Shown here: one piece after another, positions 23,185 to 33,118 of the stretch
Layout: each line of letters starts with the position of its first letter
Position numbering within the stretch: the stretch's first letter is position 1
Source of the DNA: Hymenobacter sp. YIM 151500-1
GTDB taxonomy: Bacteria; Bacteroidota; Bacteroidia; Cytophagales; Hymenobacteraceae
Direction of reading: 5' to 3'
NCBI RefSeq assembly: GCF_025979885.1
Contig: NZ_CP110139.1
Location: forward strand, 4,112,001 to 4,176,000
Length of the DNA: 64,000 nt
Translations under genes and position numbers: made by a program
The notes under the pieces: model-generated
Databases searched by the model: none
What the model was told of the DNA's origin: nothing
Seen by the model: only the letters and a program-made list of their open reading frames with translations

Positions 23185-25863
23185 CTACTGCACTACAACC
23201 TTTTTGGTGATAGTACCCTCCGAGGTAGTCAGGCGCACTACATACACGCCCGCCGATACATCGTTCAGGGGCAGCTGCACACCTTCCCGTTGCAGTTTGG
23301 CGGCCGTCACTTCGCGGGTGCGCAGCGTCTGGCCCAGTAAGGATACCAGCTCAACTTGCACCGGCGCCTTGCTGCTTACCTGCGTGCGGATGGTGAGCTG
23401 GTGGTGGGCCGGGTTGGGGTACAGCTCTAGCAGCTCCTCGCTCAGCTTTTTCTGGGTGCTGAGCACGCGGGGCAGGTCGGTGGCCGCTACCTGGTCGGTG
23501 AGGCTGTTGCTGCTGCCCTGCCGGGCGCTGAAGCCCATACCCCGCCGCGCAAACACACGCCAGATGATAGCGGAGTTAGCAGCATTATTGGTGATGGAGT
23601 CAGCCTTCAGGATGGCGTCGCGGCCATCAATAAAGCCGGGGTTACAGGGCTGCAGCTTCAGGCCGTCGATGACGAGTTGCAGGGCAATGTTGTTGCCGCC
23701 GGTTTTGGCGCGCAGGTCCTCGTTGTAGCCATACTTCTCAATCAGCGCCCAGTTCAGGTCCCATAGCGCGCTGGCCCAGATGTAGCCGATGGCGTGTACC
23801 CGCGGTCTGTTATCTGCGTCAAGATTAAAGTTTACACCTCCTATCGTCTTGCCTACCCAGTCGTAGGTGGAGGGGTTGATGCTAACATCAGTGCTGTAAC
23901 GCGTAGGCCGAATGCCGCCGCCCGTAGTAGGCTCAAAGGAAGCGTACGTGCCAATGCCGCGGCCCGTTGTGCCTTTGTCGCCAGGCCTAGTTGTTATCCA
24001 CAGCCCGAAAAAGTCGCTCCAACCTTCGCCCATTTGCTCGGCGCTGCGCAAGCATGAAGCGTTGGAGGCCCCCCCGGCTAGGCGGGTTGAGATACCGTGG
24101 CCGTACTCGTGGGCGACAATGCCGTTATCGAAGTCGCCGTCCCGGTAATATGTAATGGTTTCCGTCAACGTCACCGACACTTGATTGCCAGCCTGCAGCG
24201 CCGCTTTGATACGGTTGCCATCAGCTTGTGAAATCATAACGCCTGGAATACGAACCCCTGCTGTGTCGGTTATTACACCAAAAGAGAAGGGTGGAGCGGT
24301 GGTATTTTGTATAATGATGATAGCACGGGCACCTGCAGCCTGCGCATTTCGCACTTTGGTAATATTAGTGCAATTTCCAAGATCTACTAAAGCGAAGTTT
24401 CCTTGTACGTCCGCTGCATTCGAGTAGGCAGCACATCCTGCTTGGGGCGTAGCAGTACCATCGTTTACCAATACCAGATTACCGCTTACCGGGCCGGTTT
24501 TTGCTAGTTTGCGCGTGACCGTACCCTCTGTTGCTACCAGCGGGCCAGCCAGGCTGGCCGGCGCCGTAATGCTGGCTTTGGTTTCATTGGCGTCCCACAG
24601 GTACATCTGCATGCGAGGCGCAAAGCCGTCGGGCGGGGTACCAAAGTTGGCGTTGTTTAGTCCGCCGCCATCCTGGGCTTCGGCCTGCACGGCGTCGCCG
24701 CTGGCGCCTTTGCCCGTGTAGTTGGTAGTCTGGAAGTTGCCAGCGCCCTCCGTGAAACCTTTGCGCGCCATGATGTCGTGCATCAGGTTGTTCCAGTAGA
24801 ACAGATTGGTGATGGCGGCGTCGAGGTTAGCGCGGGGGTTGGCCGCTATAGTGTTGTCGAAAGGAAAATCAAAGATTTGATTAGGGCCACCCTTGGGTGC
24901 ATAGCCCACGGTCCAGGGGTTGTTGCCGGTGTTCTTGTTGCTGCGGTCCTCGTAGGCTGTCACGTTGTTGCCGGCGGTGCGCAGGGAGTCGGCGCCGGCC
25001 TTGCCGTCTACGTCGTGCCAGCCAAAGGGCGAGGCTACTAGGTCGGCGGGGGCAGTTACCACTTGGCGGGCGCCGTGGGTGGGACTTTCTATCGTAACGG
25101 GCCACACGTGGTAGCTATTGGCGGCGGTGGTGCCGCTGGGCCGGGCGGGCGTAGGCGTCGAAGCCGCGGCCAGCGAGGCAATGGGCTGCCGCAGCGGGGC
25201 CATGCTGAACTCCTCCTCAATCACGTAGTCGTGCTTGTCGAGCAGCTCGCCGGTGGCCGCGTCTACGCGTACGCTCCAGTAGTTGCGGGCGTGGTGCGGG
25301 TACAGCATCACATCCCACACCAGGCGCAGTTCCCCGCTCGGCATGGGCAGGTACATGAGCTTCACCGGAATGCGCTCCAGCGAGATACCGCCATTCGTAA
25401 ACTCCAGGCCTGCGGCCGGGGTGCCAGCCTTTTGCACGCGCAGGCCGCTAGGGGCCGCCATTGCCAGGGCGCGGGCCGCCGCGCCCACTGCTTGTTCGGC
25501 CGTGAGGGCTGGCGTAGCCGGGCGGGCCAGCACGGCGGCGTTGCTCACAAAGCGGCTGTTCAGACCTACTACCCGGCCCGTCGGGGCCAAGTGCACATCG
25601 GCCACGCCATTATATACTTCTACTCCTTGGTAGCGCTGGCGCAGGTACACGTGAGTGACGCCACTGTGCTCATCAGTAAAGGAATTGGTGACAACCGGGT
25701 CCGATACGTCGGCCGGTTTCAGGCCCAGGGCCTGGGTACGAACTTGCAGGGCCGTCCGGGCCAGATCGGCAGAGGTGGTTTGGGCTGCCAGCAGGCCGGG
25801 CAGGGCCAGCAGGCCCGCCGTAAGTAGCGCACGCGAGAGGGGAGCAGGTAAGGGTAATTTCAT
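23185..25863 (-). CDS. Secreted M36 (fungalysin-like) metalloprotease with PA domain and type IX sorting tail
   Basis: From ATG 25863 the product has 892 residues. Order: signal peptide (MKLPLPAPLSRALLTAGLLALPGLLAAQ), an FTP-type propeptide (to about 210), the M36 catalytic domain with HEYGHGIS at His585-Glu586-His589, a PA (protease-associated) insert at about 450-560, and a C-terminal type IX sorting domain of about 80 residues (LYPNPAHHQLTI, ending TKKVVVQ). The enzyme is therefore probably exported through SprA and anchored or released at the surface, where it degrades proteins. The PA insert is AT-richer than the remainder. The frame extends to 25959, but 25863 gives the correct signal peptide. 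Confidence 0.93.
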   Translation of the reverse strand: MKLPLPAPLSRALLTAGLLALPGLLAAQTTSADLARTALQVRTQALGLKPADVSDPVVTNSFTDEHSGVTHVYLRQRYQGVEVYNGVADVHLAPTGRVVGLNSRFVSNAAVLARPATPALTAEQAVGAAARALAMAAPSGLRVQKAGTPAAGLEFTNGGISLERIPVKLMYLPMPSGELRLVWDVMLYPHHARNYWSVRVDAATGELLDKHDYVIEEEFSMAPLRQPIASLAAASTPTPARPSGTTAANSYHVWPVTIESPTHGARQVVTAPADLVASPFGWHDVDGKAGADSLRTAGNNVTAYEDRSNKNTGNNPWTVGYAPKGGPNQIFDFPFDNTIAANPRANLDAAITNLFYWNNLMHDIMARKGFTEGAGNFQTTNYTGKGASGDAVQAEAQDGGGLNNANFGTPPDGFAPRMQMYLWDANETKASITAPASLAGPLVATEGTVTRKLAKTGPVSGNLVLVNDGTATPQAGCAAYSNAADVQGNFALVDLGNCTNITKVRNAQAAGARAIIIIQNTTAPPFSFGVITDTAGVRIPGVMISQADGNRIKAALQAGNQVSVTLTETITYYRDGDFDNGIVAHEYGHGISTRLAGGASNASCLRSAEQMGEGWSDFFGLWITTRPGDKGTTGRGIGTYASFEPTTGGGIRPTRYSTDVSINPSTYDWVGKTIGGVNFNLDADNRPRVHAIGYIWASALWDLNWALIEKYGYNEDLRAKTGGNNIALQLVIDGLKLQPCNPGFIDGRDAILKADSITNNAANSAIIWRVFARRGMGFSARQGSSNSLTDQVAATDLPRVLSTQKKLSEELLELYPNPAHHQLTIRTQVSSKAPVQVELVSLLGQTLRTREVTAAKLQREGVQLPLNDVSAGVYVVRLTTSEGTITKKVVVQ

Positions 25864-26028
25864 CTGGGGAAGGAGAAACAGGTGAAATAAGGTGGAAGAA
25901 AAAGGATGGAAGGAAATGAACGCGCAAACAGGCCACTTCCAAGAAAATGGCTCACTCAAATGTAAATAGGAAATCCGAAATCTTGTGGATAAGCTATTAG
26001 TAAACAGTCAGCTATTTCGTCAAGATTG

Positions 26029-26583
26029 TCAGGTAATGGCCGTGCCGGGCGTCGTCCAGCCCATTTTGCTCAGAAAATCCCACAGTACTACACCCGCCGC
26101 CACGCTTACGTTCAAACTGTGCTTAGTGCCAAACTGCGGTATCTCCACGGCTGCGTCGCAGAGGGCTAGCACCTCGTCATCCACCCCAAACACTTCGTTG
26201 CCCATAATCAAGGCGTGGGGCCGGGCCGGGTCGGGCCGGAAGGCGGGCAGGGGCTGGGAAGCGGTGGTTTGCTCCACGGCCACCAGCGCGTAGCCAGCCG
26301 CCTTAAGCTGGCGCAGGGCTTCCAGTGTAGTGGCCGCATACTCCCAGGCCACCGACTCCGTAGAGCCCAGGGCGGTTTTGGTGATTTCGCGTTGGGGCGG
26401 CCGCCCGGTGATGCCGCAGAGCCATATTTTTTCAATGGCAAAGGCGTCGGCAGTGCGGAAGGCAGCCCCTACGTTGTGCAGGCTGCGCACGTTGTCGAGC
26501 ACCAGGGTAAGGGGGAGTTTTCGCGTATTTTTGAAGTCTGCCACCGTCAGCCGGTTCAGCTCTTCCATGGAGAGTTTGCGCAT
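26029..26583 (-). CDS. SpoU/TrmH family RNA 2'-O-methyltransferase
   Basis: 184 residues. The three SpoU knot motifs are present: LDNVRSLHNVGAAFRTADAF (about 28-47), LIMGNEVFGVDDEVLALCD (about 128-146), and IPQFGTKHSLNVSVAAGVVLWDF (about 152-174). The trefoil knot binds S-adenosylmethionine and methylates a ribose 2'-OH, in tRNA or rRNA; the target cannot be predicted. It lacks the extra RNA-binding N-terminal domain of RlmB. It is divergent from mutS with a GC-rich inverted repeat between. Confidence 0.9.
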   Translation of the reverse strand: MRKLSMEELNRLTVADFKNTRKLPLTLVLDNVRSLHNVGAAFRTADAFAIEKIWLCGITGRPPQREITKTALGSTESVAWEYAATTLEALRQLKAAGYALVAVEQTTASQPLPAFRPDPARPHALIMGNEVFGVDDEVLALCDAAVEIPQFGTKHSLNVSVAAGVVLWDFLSKMGWTTPGTAIT

Positions 26584-26715
26584 GTGGCGGTAGCTTTAGC
26601 GTAGCTCCGCGGACCTTCGGTTGCGCCGTCGCCTAATTATAAGAAAGGCTGCGGCGGAGCTAATTCCAGAAACCTGATGTTTAACGGCGCAAGCTACAGC
26701 TTACGCCACATTTCC

Positions 26716-29505
26716 ATGCCCAAACTCGCCTCTCCCGACAAAAAGCCCATTCGCACGCATGGCTCCCTGGGGCCCGCGCCCGTGGCCGATACGCCGCTGA
26801 TGAAGCAGTATTACCAGCTCAAGCAGCAGCACCCCGGCGCCGTGCTTCTGTTTCGGGTGGGCGACTTTTACGAAACCTTCGGGGAGGACGCCGTGACGGC
26901 TGCCCGCATCCTCGACATTACCCTGACCAAGCGCGGGGCCGGTACCTCCTCGGAAACGCCCCTGGCTGGCTTCCCCCACCACGCCCTCGACAACTACCTG
27001 CCTAAGCTGGTGCGGGCCGGGCAGCGCGTAGCCATCTGCGACCAGCTCGAAGACCCCAAGCTGGCCAAGGGCCTCGTCAAGCGCGGCATCACGGAGCTGG
27101 TGACGCCCGGCGTGAGCCTGCACGACAACGTGCTGGAGCGCAAAAGCAACAATTATCTATGTGCCGTGCACTTCGGCAAGCAGGAGGCGGGTATTTCGTT
27201 TCTCGACATCAGCACCGGCGAGTTTCTGGTGGCTCAGGGCAGCACCGAGTACTTGGGCAAGCTGCTCCAGAACTTTCAGCCGGCCGAAGTGCTGTTCTGC
27301 AAGAAAAGCCGCCGCGAGTTCGAGGAGAGCTTCGGGCCCGACTACTGCCACTTTGCCCTGGATGAGTGGGTGTTCGGCTTCGACTACTGCCACGACACGC
27401 TCACCCGCCACTTCAACACCACCTCACTGAAAGGCTACGGCATCGACGGGCTGCGGGAGGGAATCACGGCGGCCGGCTGCATCCTGCACTACCTGGCCGA
27501 AACCAAGCATACCGACGTGGGCCACATCGGCAGCGTCGGGCGCCTGGAGGAGGATAAGTACGTGTGGCTCGATAGATTCACCGTTCGTAACCTGGAGCTG
27601 GTGCAGGCCCAGCACCCCGGCGGCGTGCCCCTGATTGATATTCTGGACCAAACCGTGACGCCCATGGGTGCCCGCCTGCTGCGTAAGTGGGTGGTGCTGC
27701 CCCTCAAGGAGCCCGCCCAGATTCAGCGCCGCCTCGACACGGTGGAAGGCCTGCTGCAAGCCCCCGAGCTGTTGGAAGACCTCTTGCAGCACCTGCGCCA
27801 GATTGGGGACCTGGAGCGGCTGATTTCCAAAGTGGCCGTGCGCCGCATCAATCCGCGCGAGCTGCTCCAGCTGGCCCGCGCCTTGGAGGCCATTGGGCCC
27901 ATCTGGGAGCAGCTGGCCGCCTCCGGCATCCGCGCCCTGCACAAGCTGGCCGACCAGCTCAACCCTTGCGCGGCGCTGCGCGAGGAAATCCAGGCCAAAA
28001 TCAAGCCCGATGCGCCCATCCTGACCAACCAAGGCGGGGTGCTGCACGATGGCGTGGACCGGGAGCTGGACGAGTTGCGCCAGCTGGCGTTTTCGGGCAA
28101 AGACTACCTGTTTCAGCTCCAGCAGCGGGCCATTCAGGAAACCGGTATCGGCTCCCTGAAAGTGGCCTATAATAAAGTGTTTGGTTATTACCTCGAAGTC
28201 ACCAACGCTCACAAAGACAAGGTGCCGACCACCTGGATTCGGAAGCAGACGCTGGTGAATGCCGAGCGCTACATCACAGAGGAGCTGAAAACCTATGAGG
28301 AAAAGATTTTGCACGCCGAGGAGCGGTTGTTCATCATCGAGCAGAAAATCTATTCCGACCTCGTGCTGACTGCCGCCGAGTACGTGGCTCAGATCCAGCA
28401 GAACGCCCGCGCCATCGGCGTCACCGACTGCCTGGCCTCCTTCGCCGCCACGGCCCGGCAGCACCGCTACGTCAAGCCCACCGTCGACGACAGCACCGTG
28501 CTCGACATTAAGGCTGGCCGCCATCCCGTTATTGAGCGGCAGCTGCCCCCCGGCGAGCAGTACATTCCCAATGACATCTGCCTCAACCAGGACGAGCAGC
28601 AGATTGTGGTGATTACCGGTCCCAACATGGCCGGCAAGTCGGCCCTGTTGCGCCAGACGGCCCTGATTGTGCTGCTGGCCCAAATCGGCTCCTTCGTGCC
28701 CGCCGACGCCGCCCACGTCGGCGTCATCGACAAGATATTCACCCGCGTCGGCGCCTCCGACAACCTGAGCAAGGGCGAGAGTACCTTCATGGTGGAGATG
28801 ACCGAAACGGCTTCTATTCTCAACAACTTATCGGACAGAAGTCTGGTGCTCATGGACGAAATCGGGCGCGGCACCAGCACCTACGACGGCATCAGTATTG
28901 CCTGGGCCATTGTGGAGCACCTGCACAACTCGCCCAAGGCGCGGGCCAAAACCCTGTTTGCCACCCACTACCACGAGCTAAACCAGCTGGCCGATGACTG
29001 CCCGCGGGTGCGCAACTACAACGTGGCCGTGAAAGAAGCCGACGGCCGCATCCTGTTTCTGCGTAAGCTCCAGGAAGGCGGCTCCGAGCACTCCTTTGGT
29101 ATTCACGTGGCCCGCATGGCCGGCATGCCCACCTCGGTAGTACTACGCGCCAACGAAATCATGCACCACCTGGAGCAGGAACGGACCTCTGCCGGCATCG
29201 ACCCCGAAACAACCACCGAGTTTGACGAAGTGCTGGCCGGCCTCGACGGCACCGCGGGCGGCAAAGTGGTGGCCTTACATGCCGCGCCCGAGCCGGCGGC
29301 ACCAGCTCAACGCGGCCCTACACCCCAGCCGGCCGCAGCCGTGCACTCGGCGCCTCGGTCTAGCTTGCAGCTCAGCATGTTTGAGCCCGCCGACCCGGCC
29401 CTGGAACGGGTGCGGGAACTGCTCGATAAGCTTGATGTCAACGCCATGACACCCATCGAAGCCCTACTCAAGCTAAATGAGCTGAAGCTGGCCATTGGTA
29501 AGTAA
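26716..29505 (+). CDS. mutS: DNA mismatch repair protein MutS
   Basis: 929 residues from ATG 26716 (942 from ATG 26677; the extra 13 have no family character). The mismatch-binding motif [12 protein letters not shown] is at about 56, followed by connector, lever and clamp domains. The ABC ATPase has Walker [14 protein letters not shown] at 635-642, the [11 protein letters not shown] signature, Walker [17 protein letters not shown] and the switch [12 protein letters not shown]. The C-terminal helix-turn-helix dimer region follows a variable Pro/Ala linker. It detects mismatches and recruits MutL. The length and motif set are complete, so the gene is presumably functional. Confidence 0.97.
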   Translation: MPKLASPDKKPIRTHGSLGPAPVADTPLMKQYYQLKQQHPGAVLLFRVGDFYETFGEDAVTAARILDITLTKRGAGTSSETPLAGFPHHALDNYLPKLVRAGQRVAICDQLEDPKLAKGLVKRGITELVTPGVSLHDNVLERKSNNYLCAVHFGKQEAGISFLDISTGEFLVAQGSTEYLGKLLQNFQPAEVLFCKKSRREFEESFGPDYCHFALDEWVFGFDYCHDTLTRHFNTTSLKGYGIDGLREGITAAGCILHYLAETKHTDVGHIGSVGRLEEDKYVWLDRFTVRNLELVQAQHPGGVPLIDILDQTVTPMGARLLRKWVVLPLKEPAQIQRRLDTVEGLLQAPELLEDLLQHLRQIGDLERLISKVAVRRINPRELLQLARALEAIGPIWEQLAASGIRALHKLADQLNPCAALREEIQAKIKPDAPILTNQGGVLHDGVDRELDELRQLAFSGKDYLFQLQQRAIQETGIGSLKVAYNKVFGYYLEVTNAHKDKVPTTWIRKQTLVNAERYITEELKTYEEKILHAEERLFIIEQKIYSDLVLTAAEYVAQIQQNARAIGVTDCLASFAATARQHRYVKPTVDDSTVLDIKAGRHPVIERQLPPGEQYIPNDICLNQDEQQIVVITGPNMAGKSALLRQTALIVLLAQIGSFVPADAAHVGVIDKIFTRVGASDNLSKGESTFMVEMTETASILNNLSDRSLVLMDEIGRGTSTYDGISIAWAIVEHLHNSPKARAKTLFATHYHELNQLADDCPRVRNYNVAVKEADGRILFLRKLQEGGSEHSFGIHVARMAGMPTSVVLRANEIMHHLEQERTSAGIDPETTTEFDEVLAGLDGTAGGKVVALHAAPEPAAPAQRGPTPQPAAAVHSAPRSSLQLSMFEPADPALERVRELLDKLDVNAMTPIEALLKLNELKLAIGK

Positions 29506-29700
29506 TGTGGCCTGCATCGGTTGAGAAGTGTTGCTGCTGACCCCCCTGTTAGCGGCACGGCGCACATCAGTCGGGTAAGCTCAACAAAATCAGCGCGTAC
29601 GCTGCGTAGATACAGATTTTAAATGAAAATTTTTCTCTCTGGAAATCAGGAAAAAAGGCCTGTTGGAAGTATCACCTGCTGATTTTTTTAGCCCTGCCTC

Positions 29701-29730
29701 TTGACTTCAGACATTCATGTGCTACCTTTG
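29701..29730 (+). promoter_or_regulatory. Promoter of tRNA-Gly
   Basis: TTG at 29701-29703 and TACCTTTG at 29723-29730, with a 19-bp spacer, match the Bacteroidetes -33/-7 consensus TTG-N(17-23)-TAnnTTTG. The tRNA starts 40 bp downstream. It is the best-formed promoter seen in the window. Confidence 0.75.
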
Positions 29731-29769
29731 TCACATCAAAACGCCTCCACGGCGTCAAGATCGAAGCAA

Positions 29770-29845
29770 GCGAGAGTAGCTCAGTTGGTAGAGCGCGACC
29801 TTGCCAAGGTCGAGGTCGCGAGTTCGAACCTCGTCTCCCGCTCCA
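29770..29845 (+). tRNA. tRNA-Gly(GCC)
   Basis: Full cloverleaf: D-arm GCTC...GAGC, anticodon stem CGACC/GGTCG with loop TTGCCAA (anticodon GCC), T-arm with TTCGAAC, and an encoded CCA end. The acceptor stem GCGAGAG/CTCCCGC pairs at six of seven positions; position 4 is an A:C mismatch. A terminator follows at once. Confidence 0.93.
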
Positions 29846-29846
29846 A

Positions 29847-29876
29847 AAAAGACCCTGCTGTAAGGCGGGGTCTTTT
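29847..29876. terminator. Terminator after tRNA-Gly
   Basis: AAAAGACCCTGC pairs with GCGGGGTCTTTT (one mismatch or bulge), ending in a T-run. Confidence 0.8.
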
Positions 29877-29913
29877 GCTTTACGGCAGTCTTCAAGCCCC
29901 CAGTCATTATCGT

Positions 29914-30408
29914 GTGGCCGCCCGGCGTAAACACCATGCCACCGATGAGCAGTTTCGACAACTGGTAGCCGAATGTCTGTCGGTGGCACAGGTGCTGGGC
30001 CGCCTAGGGCTGGTACCGGCCGGCGGTAATTACAAAACCGTGCAGACCCGCATCACGAGGCTGGGCCTGAGTACAGCCCATTTCACGGGTAGCGCCTGGA
30101 ATGTGGGCGGGCGGTACCGAGCTTTTGGTCGTCGGGCCACATGGGAAAGTATCCTTCAGGAAAATTCAGCTTATACTTCCAGTAATCGGCTGAAAAATCG
30201 TTTACTACGCGCTGGTTATAAGCAAGCTGTTTGCGAACAGTGTGGTTTGGCTCAATGGCTGAACAGACCTATTCCCTTGGAGCTTCATCACGTAAACGGC
30301 ATCAGCAATGACCATCGTTTGGAGAATTTGCAGTTACTTTGCCCCAACTGTCATGCCTTAACACCAAGTTATCGAGGCAGAAACCAAGCCCGCGCCAGAG
30401 TGGTGTAA
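29914..30408 (+). CDS. HNH endonuclease overlapping tRNA-Leu
   Basis: From GTG 29914 the product has about 164 residues. The N-terminal half holds a short helical DNA-binding-like segment (DEQFRQLVAECLSVAQVLGRLGLVPAGGNYKTVQTRI). The C-terminal half is an HNH zinc-finger nuclease: CEQCGLAQW, LELHHVNGISNDHRLENLQLLCPNCHALT, giving two CxxC pairs and the HH-N catalytic core. The frame is open far upstream across tRNA-Gly, and no in-frame ATG exists, so the start is uncertain. Its last five codons and stop (30394-30408) lie inside tRNA-Leu. Position between two tRNAs suggests a transferred or homing-like gene. Confidence 0.8.
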   Translation: MAARRKHHATDEQFRQLVAECLSVAQVLGRLGLVPAGGNYKTVQTRITRLGLSTAHFTGSAWNVGGRYRAFGRRATWESILQENSAYTSSNRLKNRLLRAGYKQAVCEQCGLAQWLNRPIPLELHHVNGISNDHRLENLQLLCPNCHALTPSYRGRNQARARVV

Positions 30409-30477
30409 CAGGTAGCCACGCGGCACTTAAAATGCCGTTTCCGAAAGGAAGTACGGGTTCGAGTCCCGTCTCTGGTA
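30394..30477 (+). tRNA. tRNA-Leu(TAA)
   Basis: Cloverleaf with a long variable arm typical of class II tRNAs: acceptor GCCAGAG/CTCTGGT (G1:T72 wobble), anticodon stem CGGCA/TGCCG with loop CTTAAAA (anticodon TAA), variable arm TTCC GAAA GGAA, T-loop TTCGAGT. No CCA is encoded. It reads codon UUA/UUG. The 5' end overlaps the HNH stop codon. Confidence 0.93.
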
Positions 30478-30498
30478 CAAACATTTACAACCGGAAAG

Positions 30499-30546
30499 CC
30501 CGGAAAATGCCTTCTCAGTTAGCAGAAGGGGTTTTCCGGGTTTTTT
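30499..30546. terminator. Terminator after tRNA-Leu
   Basis: CCCGGAAAATGCCTTCT pairs with AGAAGGGGTTTTCCGGG (with wobble), followed by six T. Confidence 0.9.
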
Positions 30547-30711
30547 GCGTTCAGGGCAATCGGTACTCTGCAACGCGAACTATGGACTCTGCAAAGGGAG
30601 GTTCGCCACTACCTGAATGACGCTAGGCTGGCTGCGCACGTAGCTCTTACAGTGAATAGAGTGCGTTGGCGCAAATAAGGATTTGGTGTCCAAAGCCGCC
30701 GGGTAGCAGCT

Positions 30712-31290
30712 TCACAACTGGGCCAGCACTTTGCCTGCAAACTCTCGCAGGTGTGGGTTGGGCGAGTGGGTGGCCAGCCGGCGAATGTCATCGGAAAGCT
30801 CCGGCCACCGAAGTTGTTGCGCGGCTATCAGGGCTTTTTCCACCACCTCGACGAGGGGCGAGGCTAGGGCCCGTTGCAATAGCCGGGCTGTGCCGGCCTC
30901 ACTCTGGTGGACTTGCTCCAGCAGGCCCAGGTGCGTTACATACGCAGCGTGGCCCTCCAGGTCTTGCTCTAGCAGGTGCTTGACTTCCCGTAAGGAGGGC
31001 GCGCCTATTTCACGGCGCAGCCAGTCTGTTATGAACTTCACTGCTGAGTCAGGCATCTGCTGCAAGGACACGTAGGCCAGGTTGTTCAGGTAATCGTCTA
31101 CCAGGACCAGGCGGGCACTGCTTTGCTGGTCCAGGAACGTGAACTGCACGAAGTCGCTCAGCACTTCTGTGGCACCCTCATACGTGAGAGACAGTCCGTG
31201 AAGCGCCGCCAGACCAGCTAGTTGGGAGACTTTGCGTCCCGTTAGCAGGTCACCCGCGGTTGAATGAAGAACGATGATGTGCTCGTTCAT
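30712..31290 (-). CDS. Hypothetical protein with HEAT-like C-terminal helices
   Basis: From ATG 31290 (MNEHIIVLHSTAGDLLTGRK) the product has 192 residues. The C-terminal half has two to three helical hairpins of the HEAT type (ASPLVEVVEKALIAAQQLRWPELSDDIRRLATHSPNPHLREFAGKVLAQL). The N-terminal half is mixed alpha/beta. No signal peptide. A longer frame from 31314 adds eight residues of poor quality. It appears to be a lone gene; function unknown. Confidence 0.6.
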   Translation of the reverse strand: MNEHIIVLHSTAGDLLTGRKVSQLAGLAALHGLSLTYEGATEVLSDFVQFTFLDQQSSARLVLVDDYLNNLAYVSLQQMPDSAVKFITDWLRREIGAPSLREVKHLLEQDLEGHAAYVTHLGLLEQVHQSEAGTARLLQRALASPLVEVVEKALIAAQQLRWPELSDDIRRLATHSPNPHLREFAGKVLAQL

Positions 31291-32034
31291 GATGTTCTGG
31301 CCGGAAAAGCCCACTGAGTGTTCGGTCTGGACCGCTGCGGCTGCACCCGTGACCCACTTGCAGCTTCCTGATCCTAGCGGAAGCCACTTGCCGCGCGGGC
31401 AAAGCTACTGTCGTGGCCTGAATCATCCCTAGATCTAAGCTTAGGATAATCCTGGTTAGCCGCCAGTTCGCAGCGCAGAGGTGTGGCTTCGTTGCACTCT
31501 GTAGCATCATAGCCGACGAAACAGTATTTACAAAAAAGCTCAATACGCAACGTACAAAGCTTTTTCTCGGAGGGCGGCACTGGCTTACTCGATCTGTACT
31601 TCTTGGCTGGTAGTGGGGCCGATAGTGCGAAGCCGGAGTACGTAGAGCTTGGTGGGCCAGCCGGTGCAGTCGGGCACTGCGGCGGCCTGGGTGCGGGCTG
31701 GTACAGCGTGGCCGTGCCGTGAGAGGTGTGCAGGGTAATCAGCCGGACCGTAACTTCCCGAAGTCGGATGGGGAAACACCGGGAGGCTGGAGCCGCTGCC
31801 GGAAAAGGCCGATGCGGACCACGAATGAGCCCAATAAAAATTGAACGTAAGACATAGGTAAGGCACCTGAAATAAGAAATCGAATATCCTGACAGAACTA
31901 CTCTGTAGACAGCAGGAGAGAAGGAGCAAGCTTGGGAAAGCAGGCCCGCAGCCGGCGAAATTCGCGTTGTGGCGACCTGCCCTCGGTGCGTTTTGGCTAC
32001 CTTTAGATGTGCCTGATTAACTTCTGCTTGCCTT
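31291..32034. other. Gap with a possible gene remnant
   Basis: About 740 bases without a convincing intact gene. A minus-strand frame at 31585-31929 ends in GWPTKLYVLRLRTIGPTTSQEVQIE, which reads like the C-terminus of a real protein, but its upstream part (Ser/Phe/Cys-rich) does not. It may be the decayed end of a lost gene. No repeat family seen here. TACCTTTA at 31998-32005 is a one-mismatch -7 element for moxR. Confidence 0.35.
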
Positions 32035-33018
32035 ATGATGCCTTTGCAAACGGCTCCCGCCCCCGACTACCAACAGAAAATCAAGCAGGTATTTGCCGAA
32101 GTTGGTAAGGTAGTGGTGGGCCAGCAGTACATGGTCAACCGCCTCCTGATTGGCCTGTTCACGGGCGGGCACATCCTGCTGGAAGGCGTGCCGGGTCTGG
32201 CCAAGACGCTTACCATCAGTACGTTGTCGAAGGTGCTGGACCTGGACTTTCAGCGCGTGCAGTTCACGCCCGACCTGCTACCTTCTGACTTGGTGGGCAC
32301 CATGATTTACAACCAGAACCAGTCGGAGTTTGAGGTGAAGAAGGGGCCGATTTTCGCCAACCTCATTCTGGCCGACGAAGTGAACCGCTCCCCGGCCAAG
32401 GTGCAGAGTGCCCTGCTGGAAGCCATGCAGGAAAAGCAAGTAACCATTGGTGAAACCACGTACCCGCTGGATTTGCCGTTTCTGGTGCTGGCCACCCAAA
32501 ACCCGGTGGAGCAAGAAGGCACCTACCCGCTGCCCGAAGCCCAAGTCGACCGGTTTATGATGAAGGTGTACGTCGACTATCTGAAGAAAACCGACGAGCT
32601 GGAAGTGATGCGCCGCATGGCCAACCTCAGCTACGTGGGCGAGGTAAGCTCCGTGCTCAGCAAGGAGGACATCTTCGGCATTCGGGGGCTGATCAACCAG
32701 GTGCAGATTTCGGAAACACTGGAGAAGTACATCATTGAGCTGGTGTTTGCTACCCGCAAGCCTGCCGAGTACGACCTCACCGAGTTTCAGCAGTACGTGC
32801 AGTTTGGGGTGAGTCCGCGGGCCAGCATTGCCCTGCACCGGGCTGCCAAGGCCGTGGCCTTCCTGGATGAGCGTGACTACGTGCTGCCCGAAGACATCAA
32901 GGCCGTGGCCGCCGACGTGCTCAACCACCGCATCCTGCTCAACTACGAGGCCGAAGCCGACGGCATCCGCACCCAGGACATGATTGAGGCCATCCTGCGC
33001 AAAGTGCCGATTAGCTAA
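32035..33018 (+). CDS. MoxR family AAA+ ATPase
   Basis: 327 residues. Walker A EGVPGLAKT at about 50-58, Walker B and sensor region LILADEVNRSPAKVQSALLEAMQEKQVTIG at about 111-140, then ATQNPVEQEGTYPLPEAQVDRFMMKV. The C-terminal lid contains VSPRASIALHRAAKAVAFLDERDYVLPEDIKAVAADVLNHRI. MoxR proteins act as chaperone-like ATPases, usually with a DUF58/VWA partner encoded next to them. Here no such gene follows; the downstream genes are on the other strand, so the partner is elsewhere or absent. Confidence 0.93.
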   Translation: MMPLQTAPAPDYQQKIKQVFAEVGKVVVGQQYMVNRLLIGLFTGGHILLEGVPGLAKTLTISTLSKVLDLDFQRVQFTPDLLPSDLVGTMIYNQNQSEFEVKKGPIFANLILADEVNRSPAKVQSALLEAMQEKQVTIGETTYPLDLPFLVLATQNPVEQEGTYPLPEAQVDRFMMKVYVDYLKKTDELEVMRRMANLSYVGEVSSVLSKEDIFGIRGLINQVQISETLEKYIIELVFATRKPAEYDLTEFQQYVQFGVSPRASIALHRAAKAVAFLDERDYVLPEDIKAVAADVLNHRILLNYEAEADGIRTQDMIEAILRKVPIS

Positions 33019-33118
33019 GTAGGGGCGCGTCGCACGCGCCCGGCCGTTGAACGAAAAGACACCAGACGGTAAGTCTCCAAACGGAGCGCCCCGCCAAACT
33101 GAGCAGCTTATCGAAGCC

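Noticed and set aside
29701-29913. N-terminal extension of the HNH gene from TTG 29701
   Set aside because: It would be translated across the tRNA-Gly gene and its terminator, and has no family character.
30712-33018. Prophage or integrative element next to the tRNA genes
   Set aside because: No integrase, no structural phage genes and no repeat of the tRNA 3' end were found downstream; only the HNH gene hints at mobility.
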